A stretch of DNA of 64,000 nt from Sinonovacula constricta (GCA_007844125.1 CM017567.1:33644009-33708008); one strand, 5' to 3'. Shown: positions 22,701 through 31,562, counted from the stretch's first letter. Program-made: numbers and translations. Notes: generated by a model not told the origin, from the sequence alone.

Positions 22701-25700
22701 TAAAACATATACTAACGCATTATTATTATTCTTTATGATTAACGGCTATGAACTGTGTATAATTCGACACTTTGAGCAAAAAGCAATTTGGGATTATTCG
22801 ATAGTGTTTTGAAAGTAAATATAATGTATTTGAACTGATTTTGTATTACACTTTCAGGTTCAGTACACCCTCTGTGATACAAAGGAGCAGACCACGGACC
22901 GATTTTGTGACGAAGGCCGGATAAATGTCGAGATCCGATCGTGCGGCACAGTGTTTGTCATTCATTATGCGTACTCTGCCGGAAATGACCGAGGCAACCG
23001 GTTCCTCATATCGTATTCAGGTATAGCTTTCAGGGATTCGCAGGGGCATTGTATCTTTACTAACATTGTGGAGTTATTTGTTGATAAATTAACATCGTTT
23101 TTAAATGGAATTTTGTCAAGGCAATGTTCAGTAATGTTACAAATACATGAACTGTCTTAAGATAAGTAAAATATAGTTGCTTGGGCAATGAATCAAACCA
23201 AAATAATGTTAGTTGCCTTTTAACAAAACAATATTAAAAGAGCTAAGGCACAATGTAATATATGACCCAACTAATGTCAGCCAAACCCTTCACCCGTGTA
23301 TAAGCAAATATATTTAGTTTCGTATTCACAAACTATTCTTAACTCTAAGTCACAATCTTCATATCCAGAAAAGTGAGCTTATTTGTGAAGTGTCACTAAT
23401 TTTAAACTGAAAGAAGCAAAGTGAAAGTGTCATGCAAAAATACAATCATGTTGGTAAATAATAATGAAGATGTTTTAGATTGAAATTCTTGACTTGAGCT
23501 ATTCTTACTTAAGAATAGATGGTGACTTCTGGCCAAGGTTAATTGTGCTGCATAGCGTTAGTATACAGAATGACGTTTTCTGATTTTTCATACGCTGCAA
23601 TACGTAAGTTTTGATCATTGATAATAACATACCTTGTAGCCGCACAATCACAATGCTAATGCGATTTTATTGTAACAGGCAGTTTATTGTTAATTGCAAA
23701 TATAGTGTGAAATAGATGTTGTTGTCCCCTAGAGAACATATCATATTGGCCCGCGATATAACGTTGATATCTAGTAAATTACTTAACACTTTATTACCGT
23801 AATACTATGTATTACAATATAACAATACTGTGGAATGGATTGTCTTGTAGAAACGATAGTGACAAAGAGATATAACAGGTAACGACTAAAAAGTAATTTA
23901 TTTTATTTTTAAGCCAATTACGACAAGGTAAGATACAATAATTGCCCATTTCTAACAAATGGACAAGTTTTAAATGTAATTCTGAACATGGGACGAGAGC
24001 CAAATTGAATCAACCACTAATGTCCATGTTGACTTGCCTTATGTAACTGCTTTCTTAATCCAGTTACCGGTTTCATTACTATGCGACTGAATACTGTTGA
24101 ATCTTAATGAATATTGCACTAAAGTAGGTCAATTTACGACCATATCTGAATTCTGTGCCCCCAAGAAATGGATACATGTTCCGAGTCTCTATCAGTTCTG
24201 AAAGTGAAGTAATTATGAGGATCCGGTGATTCGCACTTTACGAAATGTGTGCAAAGCTGTCCACCGACACTATCTAACGACATCAATACATAGACAAGAG
24301 CAATTCCATGTATTTCACAAGCCTCAATTATTTCCACTTCATCAGTTGAAGTCAACAATTGTTTAGAACGATTATGCCAAAGCGTAAACTGATATTTCTT
24401 TAGAATACTTACTGCGATAAAAGTATGCTATTCACGATATCTGTTGTTAGTTAAAATCTAATTCTGAAAAAAAAACTTTTATTCTTTTTAGTTAACAAGT
24501 TATGCCATATTTATCGCAAATTAAAACTTATATCTAACATATTTCCAGTTGAGAATCCCTCCTCGGACATACGGACATACGAACCGTTTGCCAGTCAGTG
24601 CGACAGACCGTTGTTACCCATTGGGGACCACCGCAACATTATGACGTTTGCCGCTAACAACGTAACGACAACAACGACGACGACGATGAAACCGGGGCTA
24701 ACGAGCGTGTCCGAGGAGCAACCCATAAATGACAGCAGCGTTAGTGAACAAGAGGGTTGGTGCACATACATACCAAATGCCTATAAAAAAAACATGTCCT
24801 GGACGTCTGTTGTCTTGTTGTTAAGACGTTGAACTTCGGATCGCAGGGTCCAGGGTTCGAACCACAAACTGACCATTTGTTGTTAGTCATTGAGCAATAC
24901 TATACTGCACACTGTTACAGGTACTACATGTAATTACCTGAGCACTGGTTCTAGTCAGGAAGTAAACAGCCAAGAGGGATTAATGAAAGCTGAAATAACT
25001 TGTTCCCAATCAGCCATAAGAAAATAGGTTTAAACTAAACATAAGTCATGAATGGGATGGGATTCGCCGGCATTTTTGCCGACATTTTTGCCGGTACTGT
25101 GCAGCGACATTTCTATCATTATAGCACAGGGGCACTTTTGAGGTGCCCAAGGACTGAACTTGTCTGGTCCATTTTACCGACACCAACTAGTCAGGCGTAA
25201 TGCTGTCCCCTTAGCCCCGATCGTTAGAAGGGAAGCTACTACTACCAACTTTAAATTCTTTAGTTTGACCCGGTTCGAACCCACGACCTCCCGATCCGCA
25301 AGCCGACGCTCTACCACTTGAGCTATTGCGAAACTAAACTTAAAGGCTTGAATGTAAATACTTGCTCTGAGGTGTTGTTGCTCTTAATTGAGATCTGAAG
25401 GCTGGCTGCATGTAGAGTTTTTTCCTAAAGCAACCAAGTGCAATAGATCATGGAGCAAACATTACAATATTTTTTTTTCAGAGATTCCAATTTCAATCCA
25501 TTTACTTTTTCCAGTTGAGCCAACTAAAGATAACAAAGACAAATTACCGGCACCAACAAACCCGTGGAGGATGGTGGAGTTATTACGTAAGTTTTTTAAG
25601 TTTTTGCCGCCAACAACATTTAAATTACTATGTTTAAGTTTATTTATCGGATTTATCGTCCCACGAACATTCTTTTCAGTTGTCCGGAGACGGTGTCCAC

Positions 25701-28700
25701 TTGAAGCAGATATAATGCTGCCTTCACACTGTATAGCATGCCGTGAACACCTGGTATGATGCCACAACCAGTCACATTATCCTGACACCGGGCCAACAGG
25801 TCGTTGAACTACCCTCATATTGGCTTGAACGTTACCATTTTAATAACTTTGGTATGACGCGGCCGGGACTCAAACCCGGGGCCTCCCATACCCGGAGCCG
25901 ACGCTCTACCGATTGCGCAACCAGGTCCGGTCTTAAATAACGATATTTGTGCTCATTTCTACATCCTCTCCTTCTGCGTATTTGTAACTCTACACACGAT
26001 TAACTGAATTCGAACTTTCCATGTCAATAATAAATTATGGACCGTTTTTTGGCTTATTTTTGATGTTTGTCAGTAAAATCCAGACCGTTTAAGTGTTAAA
26101 CTAAATTATCCAAAAAGACAATGGACTTCAGCAACACTAGTTTGATAACTTCCTAATTAAATTAAACAATCCATTGAGTTATTTTATTGAGAGTTGCAAA
26201 GCGAAAACAACATAAGAGTACCATGCACCCATGTTTAGAAAAATTAACTAATCAAATAAGAGCGCATTACTCATCACTCAATAAAATATATTAATAATGG
26301 AATTAAATATCATTATACATGTACTTGTATTTGTGTGTTTGTGTTGATATTTTACATTTACCTTTTTTTGTTAGTCGCAAGTGAAGGTAAATATAAAAAT
26401 GTGATGTTTTATCTAACAAAAACTAACGCATGCATACCACCTATGTTATTTCATGTTAACATTGCGTTCTCTGCTTGATTTTTTGAGTTACAAATAAAGT
26501 AGTGCTACACATATTATTTCGTCTAAACAGGTATTGGATATTTCTTTTAAGAAATACTTACAATATATCTGAAATATATAACATTACAAAAATCTCCCAA
26601 TGAACACATGTTTAATTTGAGTCAATTAATAAACCGTTTTCTCATAACACGCATCCTTTACGGGAATATTAATTGTATATTATGTGTATCGACGTTTGTT
26701 TGATCGTGTCCAAATTAGCTTATTGTGCATGATTTCGTATGCACATTTACTAACACAGGCATTGTTGATAAGATATGTACACGCAATTTACGTGCTTTAT
26801 CGGATTTCGTTATTTAGTGATTTTATGTCTTTATGAAGAGTACATTTAAGACTAAAAAAAAGTAAAACAGCTAAACATGCAATGTTTTGAATTTGATAAC
26901 GTGGATATGATGTCATTAATATAAAGATTTATCACACACGGCTGAGTCTTTTTAAACGTGTTTTATTAATAAGTATAACGCATGGAATGAAATTTAAATT
27001 TATTTAACAGGATAATTAAGGTAGAGATTAAATAAATGAACAGACAACGTGGAACTTTTAAGTCATCTAACTTTAGCGTGGTTACTGATTTGGTAATTAA
27101 AACAGTGCCAAGGAAATAAAGAAGTGGACACGGAACTTTTAACTCAATTGATTTTAACATGATTATTAAGTTGAATTTTAAAGAAATGCCGAGCAAATAA
27201 CAGGCTGACCCGGAACTCAGTTTAATTGTCATTCATTTTCAGGTGTGGTCGTTGTGAACATCTTCTTAGGCCTCCTTATCATCGCGTTGATAATGGCACT
27301 GGCTTTTGTGTGCTACAGGTAAGCTTAAACTTGTCCCTACCTATAAAACTGTTCTGTTTAATGAAATCATTGTCCACAAATGGTTTACGAGATGACACTT
27401 TGACAGAACGAACATGTCATGTCATTGAATTATTTTTGTTTATTTTGTTGAAATTAATCTTTTAGTTTTTTTTAAATACATAACATTATCTAATTTGTTA
27501 TAAAGAAATAAAAAATATCACTACGGCATTCAGACGTTAAGGAACACGTAGCAATATTTGTATACTACATTGTTATGCCCAACAAAAAGGACAATTCTTT
27601 CGTTTTAAATTAAATTCACATTCACGACTTTCGACGATTCAGAAGAAATTTCAATTACGTTTTGTACGCCACCTGTGCCTTATTTCATTGGGCTAGGGAT
27701 ATCCATAAATTTTTGTATAAATTATAGACCTCACAAAAGAAAAGTTTGCATATAACTTAACTGACAGTTTACGAGCGCATTGATATACATATTTAAAAGT
27801 AATGGTGCAAGAACAAAAACTAGCATAAACATCTGCCATATATTTGCATTTCGATAAGCATTGAATAACAAGATTGGTACAAATCATTAATTAAATTACT
27901 GTAGACTACCATTGTACACATTTTTTTCACATTCTGTCTAGATACCGGACGTATGGTCGTGACAAATCTCGTCCTGCATCTAAGAGTAACACGGCAACCA
28001 CGCTAGATGGCGACAAGAACAGCACGCATATGCAGCTGTTGTCTGGTGATGACGACAAGATATCCAACAAAGTGTCCTCTGGCGGTCTTAGTCCGGCTGA
28101 CGCTGATCAGGACACGTCACACGTCTGCACATCCTTCACAGTGATCTCTCCTGTAGAAACAACCATATTCCATTTTAACCGACCCAGCTCTGTGCATGAT
28201 GATGATTTATTCCACGACTCCGAGCTTGGTGTTTCTTCATTTCTTCCACATCCTCCTCTACGCAGAGGAAACGGTAAAAATCAGAACACCGAGTCAGCAT
28301 ATTCGAGCTTAGATGGTGGGGACGAAGGGTTACATAATTTAGAAATAGCAGAGGTTAATGAAACTAAGACAGAAGAGAATTTAAACCTATCGCCATTGCA
28401 TCAAGTTGCTGCCGTCAAAGCTTCACAACAATCACTGGCTCTTGCACCAAATATGAAACACTATAAGGTTAATGACGACGAATACGCAATGGTCTGCAAA
28501 ACAACGAATAACCCAAACGGGCAACCTGTTGATGTTCACCAGTGTTCCGGAAGTGAGTGTTCTGAAGCAAGATCCTCGGTAAGCGAACGGTCATTTCAAA
28601 GTGAAAGAGGAGTCAGCAACCCGTTGTACTCACAAACTCTACCATTAAAAGTGAAATATTCTAATAAGCCCGTCGCACATATTCACCCCGTGCCTGAAGA

Positions 28701-28893
28701 AACGCATAACTGTGATCGATCAACTCCGACTACAATGCATGTTATTCCGGAACATGATTGTTTACTTCATAAGATTCCTCCGCCTCCACCACCGGCAAAG
28801 CTACCATCGCGTCATCAGCAGGCGAATCATTGGGACTCTCCGCAGAGACAAAATAGTCCTTCATGGTCTTCACACAGTAGTCAAAATGTATGA
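16491..28893 (+). CDS. SUEL-SUEL-CUB single-pass transmembrane receptor (5' end missing), whole gene
   Basis: Joined exons 16491-16751, 21204-21479, 22127-22341, 22858-23020, 24549-24755, 25515-25586, 27243-27318 and 27942-28893 give 740 in-frame codons including the TGA stop, after a leading split codon. Every intron starts GT and ends AG, and the phases match (1,1,0,1,1,1,2). Seen from the N-terminus: two cysteine-rich modules with SUEL/Gal-lectin spacing (residues about 1-87 and 88-179), a CUB domain (about 186-303), a Thr/Ser stalk (306-398), one hydrophobic helix (about 399-422) with basic stop-transfer residues, then a tail of about 316 residues. The product should sit at the cell surface and bind glycan or protein ligands outside, with a signalling or endocytic tail; that role is inferred. 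No signal peptide exon was found, so the true N-terminus lies upstream. EVA1C-like proteins also carry two SUEL modules and a TM helix, but I know of no CUB in them. I do not recognise a named orthologue. Confidence 0.85.
17004..18055. repeat. 39-bp minisatellite, about 27 copies
   Basis: The unit begins ACTATCAACAGAATAGAGCA and continues TAACAATTGACTTGTAAAT. Copies are nearly identical, with a recurrent GAGCAT/GAACAT alternation and a few ACTATTAAC or CATAATAG variants. Since 39 is divisible by 3 and the unit lacks stops in two minus-strand frames, long artificial open frames appear there (13-residue period, for example CSILLIVFTSQLL). It lies inside the first visible intron of the receptor gene, so a protein product is unlikely. 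Confidence 0.95.
18778..18925 (+). mobile_element. SINE family E, copy 3 (partial)
   Basis: It contains GGGTTCAAGCCCC (B box), then GGACTTAATGTGGGAAGGTC and TTCCAGCTGCC. The segment matches the minus strand of 61812-62048 and 35120-35285 (AATGTGGGAAAAttCtCCAGCTG). Confidence 0.55.
19911..20120 (+). mobile_element. SINE family B, copy 2, intronic
   Basis: It has GGTAGAGCATCGGCT and GTGTTCGATCTCG (A- and B-box-like), then ACCAAAGACGTAATAAATGC, GCCAGGTGCTTACGGCATGC and a 3' part ending CTCCAGATAACTGAAATAC. It lies in sense orientation in the first visible intron of the receptor gene. Confidence 0.7.
20563..20790. repeat. Degenerate ~40-bp tandem array, about 5 copies
   Basis: The unit is approximately TAAGATTGAGAGTGTGTTCA followed by ATTCAAAGAAAATGTCATAC. 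Copies differ by substitutions and one internal deletion. It lies in the first visible intron. Confidence 0.85.
21204..21479 (+). CDS. Exon encoding SUEL/Gal-lectin-like module 2
   Basis: The acceptor is cctaactttcag-like (ccttaactttcag) and the donor is G|gtaagt; the exon is 276 nt, phase 1 to phase 1. It reads in frame from module 1 and encodes about 91 residues with nine cysteines: FCRTNIC at the start, IRCRRDKVIHLLKASC, then CQSQRVC and a terminal MDYICVDG. The layout repeats module 1 (cysteine, VIxL strand, cysteine, central C-x(4)-C, closing aromatic-I-C), so the two exons look like an old tandem duplication of a SUEL-type module. The canonical YGR motif is again absent. Base composition is much richer in G+C than the flanking introns, as expected for an exon under selection. 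Confidence 0.82.
21480..22126 (+). other. Intron before the CUB domain
   Basis: AT-rich intron of 647 bp with gtaagt and ttccag borders. Nothing else is recognised in it. Confidence 0.8.
22127..22341 (+). CDS. Exon encoding the N-terminal half of the CUB domain
   Basis: The acceptor is tatttccag and the donor CAG|gtagat; the exon is 215 nt, entering in phase 1 and leaving in phase 0. It carries the CUB signature: a first cysteine in SDKCTGGFV, then FGIIQNPGYPDNP (matching the family G-x-I-x-S/N-P-x-Y-P), GCYWAI, and a beta-strand stretch ending CNSQFLQ. CUB domains are extracellular beta-sandwich binding modules of about 110 residues. The rest of the domain is on the next exon, 22858-23020. 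Reading through the donor gives a stop after about 34 further codons, at about 22455, which is intron sequence. Confidence 0.9.
22342..22857 (+). other. Intron splitting the CUB domain
   Basis: A 516-bp phase-0 intron, the only phase-0 intron in the gene. It includes an AAC/CAA-rich low-complexity stretch at about 22565-22660. Confidence 0.8.
22858..23020 (+). CDS. Exon encoding the C-terminal half of the CUB domain
   Basis: The acceptor is acactttcag and the donor TCAG|gtatag; the exon is 163 nt, entering in phase 0 and leaving in phase 1. It encodes VQYTLCDTKEQ, a central RFCDEGRINVEIRSCG and the closing strand RFLISYS, which matches the typical CUB ending G-F-x-x-x-Y. The two CUB exons together give six cysteines over about 118 residues. 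The acidic residues that bind calcium in many CUB domains are not obvious. Since the pair enters and leaves in phase 1, the whole CUB domain could be skipped without shifting the frame. Confidence 0.88.
23021..24548 (+). other. Intron between CUB and stalk exons
   Basis: A 1.53-kb phase-1 intron. It contains an H-family repeat (23316-23522) and a 74-codon open stretch on the minus strand at 24134-24358 that I could not identify. Confidence 0.75.
23316..23522. mobile_element. Dispersed repeat H, copy 1, intronic
   Basis: It begins CGTATTCACAAACTATTCTT and ends ATTCTTACTTAAGAATAG; CTATTCTTAA recurs inverted at the far end. Blocks AGCTTATTTGTGAAG and ATGTTTTAGATTGAAATTC are shared with 42655-42885. 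Confidence 0.5.
24549..24755 (+). CDS. Exon encoding the Thr/Ser-rich juxta-CUB stalk
   Basis: The acceptor is atttccag. The donor is the weak GAGG|gttggt, chosen because it keeps phase 1 and joins the next exon in frame. The exon is 207 nt. It encodes VENPSSDIRTYEPFASQC, then a run of seven threonines made by an ACR-type triplet repeat, then MKPGLTSVSEEQPINDSSVSEQE. NVT and NDS are possible N-glycosylation sites, and the Thr run suggests O-glycosylation. The segment probably forms an extended stalk between the CUB domain and the membrane. Because the donor is weak, the exact 3' end is less certain than the others. Confidence 0.72.
24808..24875 (+). mobile_element. tRNA-like SINE head fragment
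   Basis: TTGTTAAGACGTTGAACTTC followed about 20 bp later by GGGTTCGAACC resembles a tRNA A box and B box. The tail does not match families A or B. A full tRNA cloverleaf could not be drawn. Confidence 0.35.
25045..25330 (-). mobile_element. SINE family A, copy 4, intronic, with target-site duplication
   Basis: On the minus strand it reads CGCAATAGCTCAAGTGG, then GTAGAGCGTCGGCTTGCGG and GGTTCGAACC, giving clear pol III A and B boxes. The flanks AAACTAAACATAA (25032-25044) and AAACTAAACTTAA (25331-25343) form a 13-bp duplication with one mismatch. It is the best-preserved head of the family in this window and lies antisense in the receptor's stalk intron. Near its 3' end GCCGACATTTTT is doubled. 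Confidence 0.82.
25515..25586 (+). CDS. 72-nt micro-exon, membrane-proximal stalk
   Basis: The acceptor is tactttttccag and the donor is an excellent C|gtaagt; phase is 1 to 1. It encodes VEPTKDNKDKLPAPTNPW followed by RMVELL and part of an Arg codon, giving a hydrophilic proline-rich linker just before the transmembrane helix. Like the preceding exon it opens with TTGAG after an almost identical acceptor, so the two stalk exons may be related or alternatively used. It lies between two SINEs of different families (25045-25330 and 25676-25933), each within about 200 bp. Confidence 0.78.
25676..25933 (-). mobile_element. SINE family B, copy 3, intronic
   Basis: On the minus strand it begins GACCGGACCTGGTTGCGCAA, then TCGGTAGAGCGTCGGCTCC and GGTTTGAGTCCC, a good tRNA-like head with A and B boxes. 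The body ends at CCGTCTCCGGACAACTGAAA. It begins about 90 bp after the micro-exon 25515-25586. Confidence 0.75.
26985..27230. repeat. Degenerate ~83-bp tandem repeat before the transmembrane exon
   Basis: CGTGGAACTTTTAAGTCATC, ACACGGAACTTTTAACTCAA and ACCCGGAACTCAGTTTAAT recur at about 83-bp steps, with GTGCCAAGGAAATAA and ATGCCGAGCAAATAA inside. The last partial unit merges into the acceptor of exon 27243-27318. Confidence 0.65.
27243..27318 (+). CDS. Exon encoding the transmembrane helix
   Basis: The acceptor is ttcattttcag and the donor CAG|gtaagc; the exon is 76 nt, entering in phase 1 and leaving in phase 2. It encodes an Arg followed by VVVVNIFLGLLIIALIMALA and FVCY, then the start of an Arg codon. 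This is an uninterrupted hydrophobic stretch of about 23 residues, long enough for one membrane span. The following residues, RYRTYGRDKSR on the next exon, are strongly basic, placing the C-terminus in the cytoplasm by the positive-inside rule. Confidence 0.87.
27319..27941 (+). other. Intron between transmembrane and tail exons
   Basis: A 623-bp phase-2 intron with gtaagc and tctag borders. It is AT-rich, and no repeats were recognised. Confidence 0.8.
27942..28893 (+). CDS. Terminal exon encoding the cytoplasmic tail
   Basis: The acceptor is cattctgtctag, and the single leading A completes an Arg codon. The exon runs open for 316 codons to TGA at 28891-28893. The tail is hydrophilic, rich in Ser, Asp, Asn and Gln, and probably disordered. 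Visible short motifs, numbered from the first complete codon of the gene in this window: AYSSL (Tyr about 543) and EYAMV (Tyr about 604), both YxxPhi sorting or SH2-type motifs; NPLY (about 649-652), a PTB-type NPxY motif; and IPPPPPPAKLP (about 701-711), a candidate SH3/WW/EVH1 ligand. No enzymatic domain is seen. This suggests a receptor coupled to adaptors or endocytosis, which is inference. No AATAAA is evident in the roughly 350 bp after the stop. Confidence 0.88.
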
Positions 28894-29261
28894 GCATGAC
28901 ATAGTTTAACTTCGTTCTCGGGTACTTTTATGTGTTTATGTGGTGTCTGACTTCATGCATTTGTGTATTTATACATTTTTATGAAATTCATTACCTGCAC
29001 ATTTTAAATGATTAATTGGATGCTGCTTTGAATTAATTCTTTCGTAATGTTTCGCCGAAATATTCGTAAATAGCTGATCTAATCTGAATGTTCATAAGAT
29101 ACTGAAATTATAAAACAAGAGCCCCGTTTCGTATCCTTTTAGACAACGAGTTTTATATTTTTAATATCTAAAGAAAAAGAATATAAGATTCTATTTATAG
29201 CAGAACCAAAACATCAGCTGTTTGGGTTTACAACGCAACATCTTTTTATAGTATGAATATT
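28894..29261 (+). other. Probable 3'UTR of the receptor gene
   Basis: AT-rich sequence directly after the TGA stop. No canonical AATAAA is evident before repeat F, so the transcript end is undefined. Confidence 0.4.
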
Positions 29262-29590
29262 TGGTATTGACACGTGGTATTCGTTTTAGGGGAATCCGCA
29301 GAAACATAGTTATATTTTGTACTCCCATTTTCCATAAAAACGGAACAGATTCGTTTAAAACATGACTAAAATCTTTTTGTTTTTTATTAATCAAAATGAA
29401 ATTGTCCAACAAAATGCATATAAAAACTGCGACAACAAAATGATCTGGAACTGGCATGTACATTACACATATTTAATGATATCTGACTACGATAACTTAT
29501 TAGTAAGTTACTAAAAAAGAAAATAACGCATGAGTGTTACCTCACGCTCGCGCAGTAGGTTATGTGATAAATTATAGTAACACTTAGCAC
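29262..29590. repeat. Dispersed repeat F, copy 1
   Basis: It shares GGGGAATCCGCA, ATTTTCCATAAAAACGGAAC, CATGACTAAAAT, GACTACGATAAC and AACGCATGAGTGTTACCTCA with 39917-40230. The match extends about 300 bp at moderate identity. It includes an unusual CpG-bearing block CACGCTCGCGCAGTAGGTTA. Confidence 0.6.
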
Positions 29591-29963
29591 AGTGAGAGAA
29601 AAATATACTCACACATTTTTTCTCCGAACCATTTCCCACAAATAAGGTATCCATACCACGTATTTTATTAGACAAACACTGTTAGTTTAGAACCAGATAC
29701 TGCGTCATCAACAGTCTTGATAAAATTTAAAGTACATACGTTTCTTCAAGACACGTGGACACATACATATTCCTTCGTCCCGGAGTTTTTGCAACAGCAA
29801 TTTAAAGCATAACCCACTCAAGGTCTAGCAAGAGCGATGTATAATATGGTTAGTTCTAGACATAACCACTTTCAATTTTATTCTCATTATTATTTTTTGT
29901 TAAAATATTCTCTCGGATGAAATTCGTTAGGTTGGAGGCTTTAATTAATTTATTCTGTTTTAA

Positions 29964-30431
29964 AGGTGGTATTCGACAGTCTGGACCAAGACTATTATCA
30001 TTTAACATTATTATAAATCACTGTTACCTGATCAGTTTATAATGTATTACACCTGTCTGGATAGTAAACCATAACGTCCAAATCGTCATGTCGTTTCCTA
30101 TCTGAGCCAGGCTGTATAGTTACAAGTAGCTATTTTTAAACTAAAAACACCACGTGGCCACTTATGTTTTGGTTTATCAACGTCATCCGCTGTGACGTCG
30201 ATGTTTATTTTTAGCAGGAATCCCAATCATTCTTATTTTATGATTAAAAAATAAAGAACATTGAAGTGTTGATGATCGAGTTTTACTGTACGAAAACTGA
30301 GATGCTGTTGAAAATCGCAAAAACTTAGACTAACGTACTATTTTTTTCTGCAAAAACTATTTACAAATGCCCCAAACAGAGATCAGATATTGTTGCATAT
30401 ATTAGATATCGGCAAACTGTTGGATACCATC
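29964..30431. mobile_element. MITE-like element D, copy 2
   Basis: Ends AGGTGGTATTCGACAGTCTG and CAAACTGTTGGATACCATCT are inverted repeats, with TTAA at 29960-29963 and the decayed CTAA at 30432-30435. Interior blocks shared with copy 1 include AACCATAACG, CTCTGACGTCGA-like GTGACGTCGATG, and GAGATGCTGTTGAAAATCG. It lies about 1 kb after the receptor stop codon. Confidence 0.72.
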
Positions 30432-31137
30432 TCTAAGTATATATATTTCTTAATACTGTATATCTGGGTTGTCCGGTTTATATGTTTCCTTATCTTTACA
30501 TAATAGTTTTATTATATTTGTTTACGAAACTTAATTTGTATCAGTAGCAATATATTTTCTTTCATCTTTATTACGTTTCACTTCATGTTTTGTACCATGT
30601 AGAGTATATAAGACACATGTATATGTCTTCGTGTTAAAACAATTGATTACTTTACCTTAATTGTTAATAACATGTTGAAATAAAATGTTAATATTTTTAT
30701 ATTTGACCTAATGTTTAACTTTATGATCCTAGTTTTAGAATTTAATGTTTTCAACTGTATATGATATAATTAAATGACTTTAAGTTATAAGTCCCATAAA
30801 AAGCACCTGCCACGTTCAATAACACAACGGCCTGCTTTAAAACAGTGCCAATATCTATATCACTTTTTCGTACTCGGGCCAAAAAGAAATATTGATATAA
30901 AGCCCGCATTTGAAGTAATTTGACTGGCTAATCAGGCAGAGCAAAAATGATATAGATGTAAGAAGGAAGCTCTGGGAAATGGCAGTCACTTTGTTTTTTC
31001 TCGGTCTTTGTGAAGACGCCGACAGGTTGCATAAATTTATTAAACAAAATATTCTCAATTTTCAAACATTCACTGCGTGTATTGGTAGTGTTTAACCAAA
31101 AATTATTTTACAACGACATGTAGATTTCACAAAAAAA

Positions 31138-31450
31138 AACAGAACAGAACAGAACTTCGTTTATTGAGATTTGTACATACGTACATCATCTGATACAAAC
31201 ATACATTCACACAATAAAATTACAACAGTCACGTGATACAGTCACAATTTTACAAAAATAACAAATAACATGGAATATTTGGAGAGTAAATCATCAATAT
31301 CAGTGTATAGTTGATATTATCGTAATAAAAGAAAAACACGAACAATCATTTTCTGACTTGGATCAATTCTAAAACTATATTTGTAACTAAGTATTAAATG
31401 TGAAATGTTATAAGTACAGATAGTTATTTAATAAAATTGTCAATAAAAAG
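31138..31450 (-). mobile_element. Possible LINE or retroposon 3' end
   Basis: It starts with (ACAGA)3-like ACAGAACAGAACAGAACTTC then GTTTATTGAG. On the minus strand this is an element ending in a (TTCTG)n tail, a shape common in non-LTR retroposons. No reverse transcriptase reading frame is visible, so only a 3' stub could be present. Confidence 0.3.
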
Positions 31451-31562
31451 GTGATTTGATATTGGCCCTGTTCTTTGTCCTCGTGTCAGTCGTATTGACC
31501 TTCAGCTTTCAGCCTTGGGCCAATACGACTGACAAGTAACAGGGCCAATATTAAATCATTTA
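31450..31562. repeat. Nested imperfect inverted repeat, 113 bp
   Basis: The outer arms are GATTTGATATTGGCCCTGTT and AACAGGGCCAATATTAAATC. The inner arms are TGTCAGTCGTATTG and CAATACGACTGACA. The loop is about 20-25 nt. The whole could fold as one long hairpin. Confidence 0.85.

Larger units (their letters stand above)
24756..25514 (+). other. Intron between the two stalk exons
   Basis: A 759-bp intron. It holds a tRNA-like SINE head (about 24808-24875) and a full minus-strand A-family SINE (25045-25330). Confidence 0.72.
25587..27242 (+). other. Intron before the transmembrane exon
   Basis: A 1.66-kb phase-1 intron. It has a minus-strand B-family SINE (25676-25933) near its 5' end and a degenerate ~83-bp tandem repeat (about 26985-27230) running up to the acceptor. 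The middle is plain AT-rich sequence. Confidence 0.78.

Noticed and set aside
25388..25759. A continuous 123-codon protein at the micro-exon
   Set aside because: Only the 72-nt core has splice borders matching its neighbours. The rest is intron and SINE read-through.
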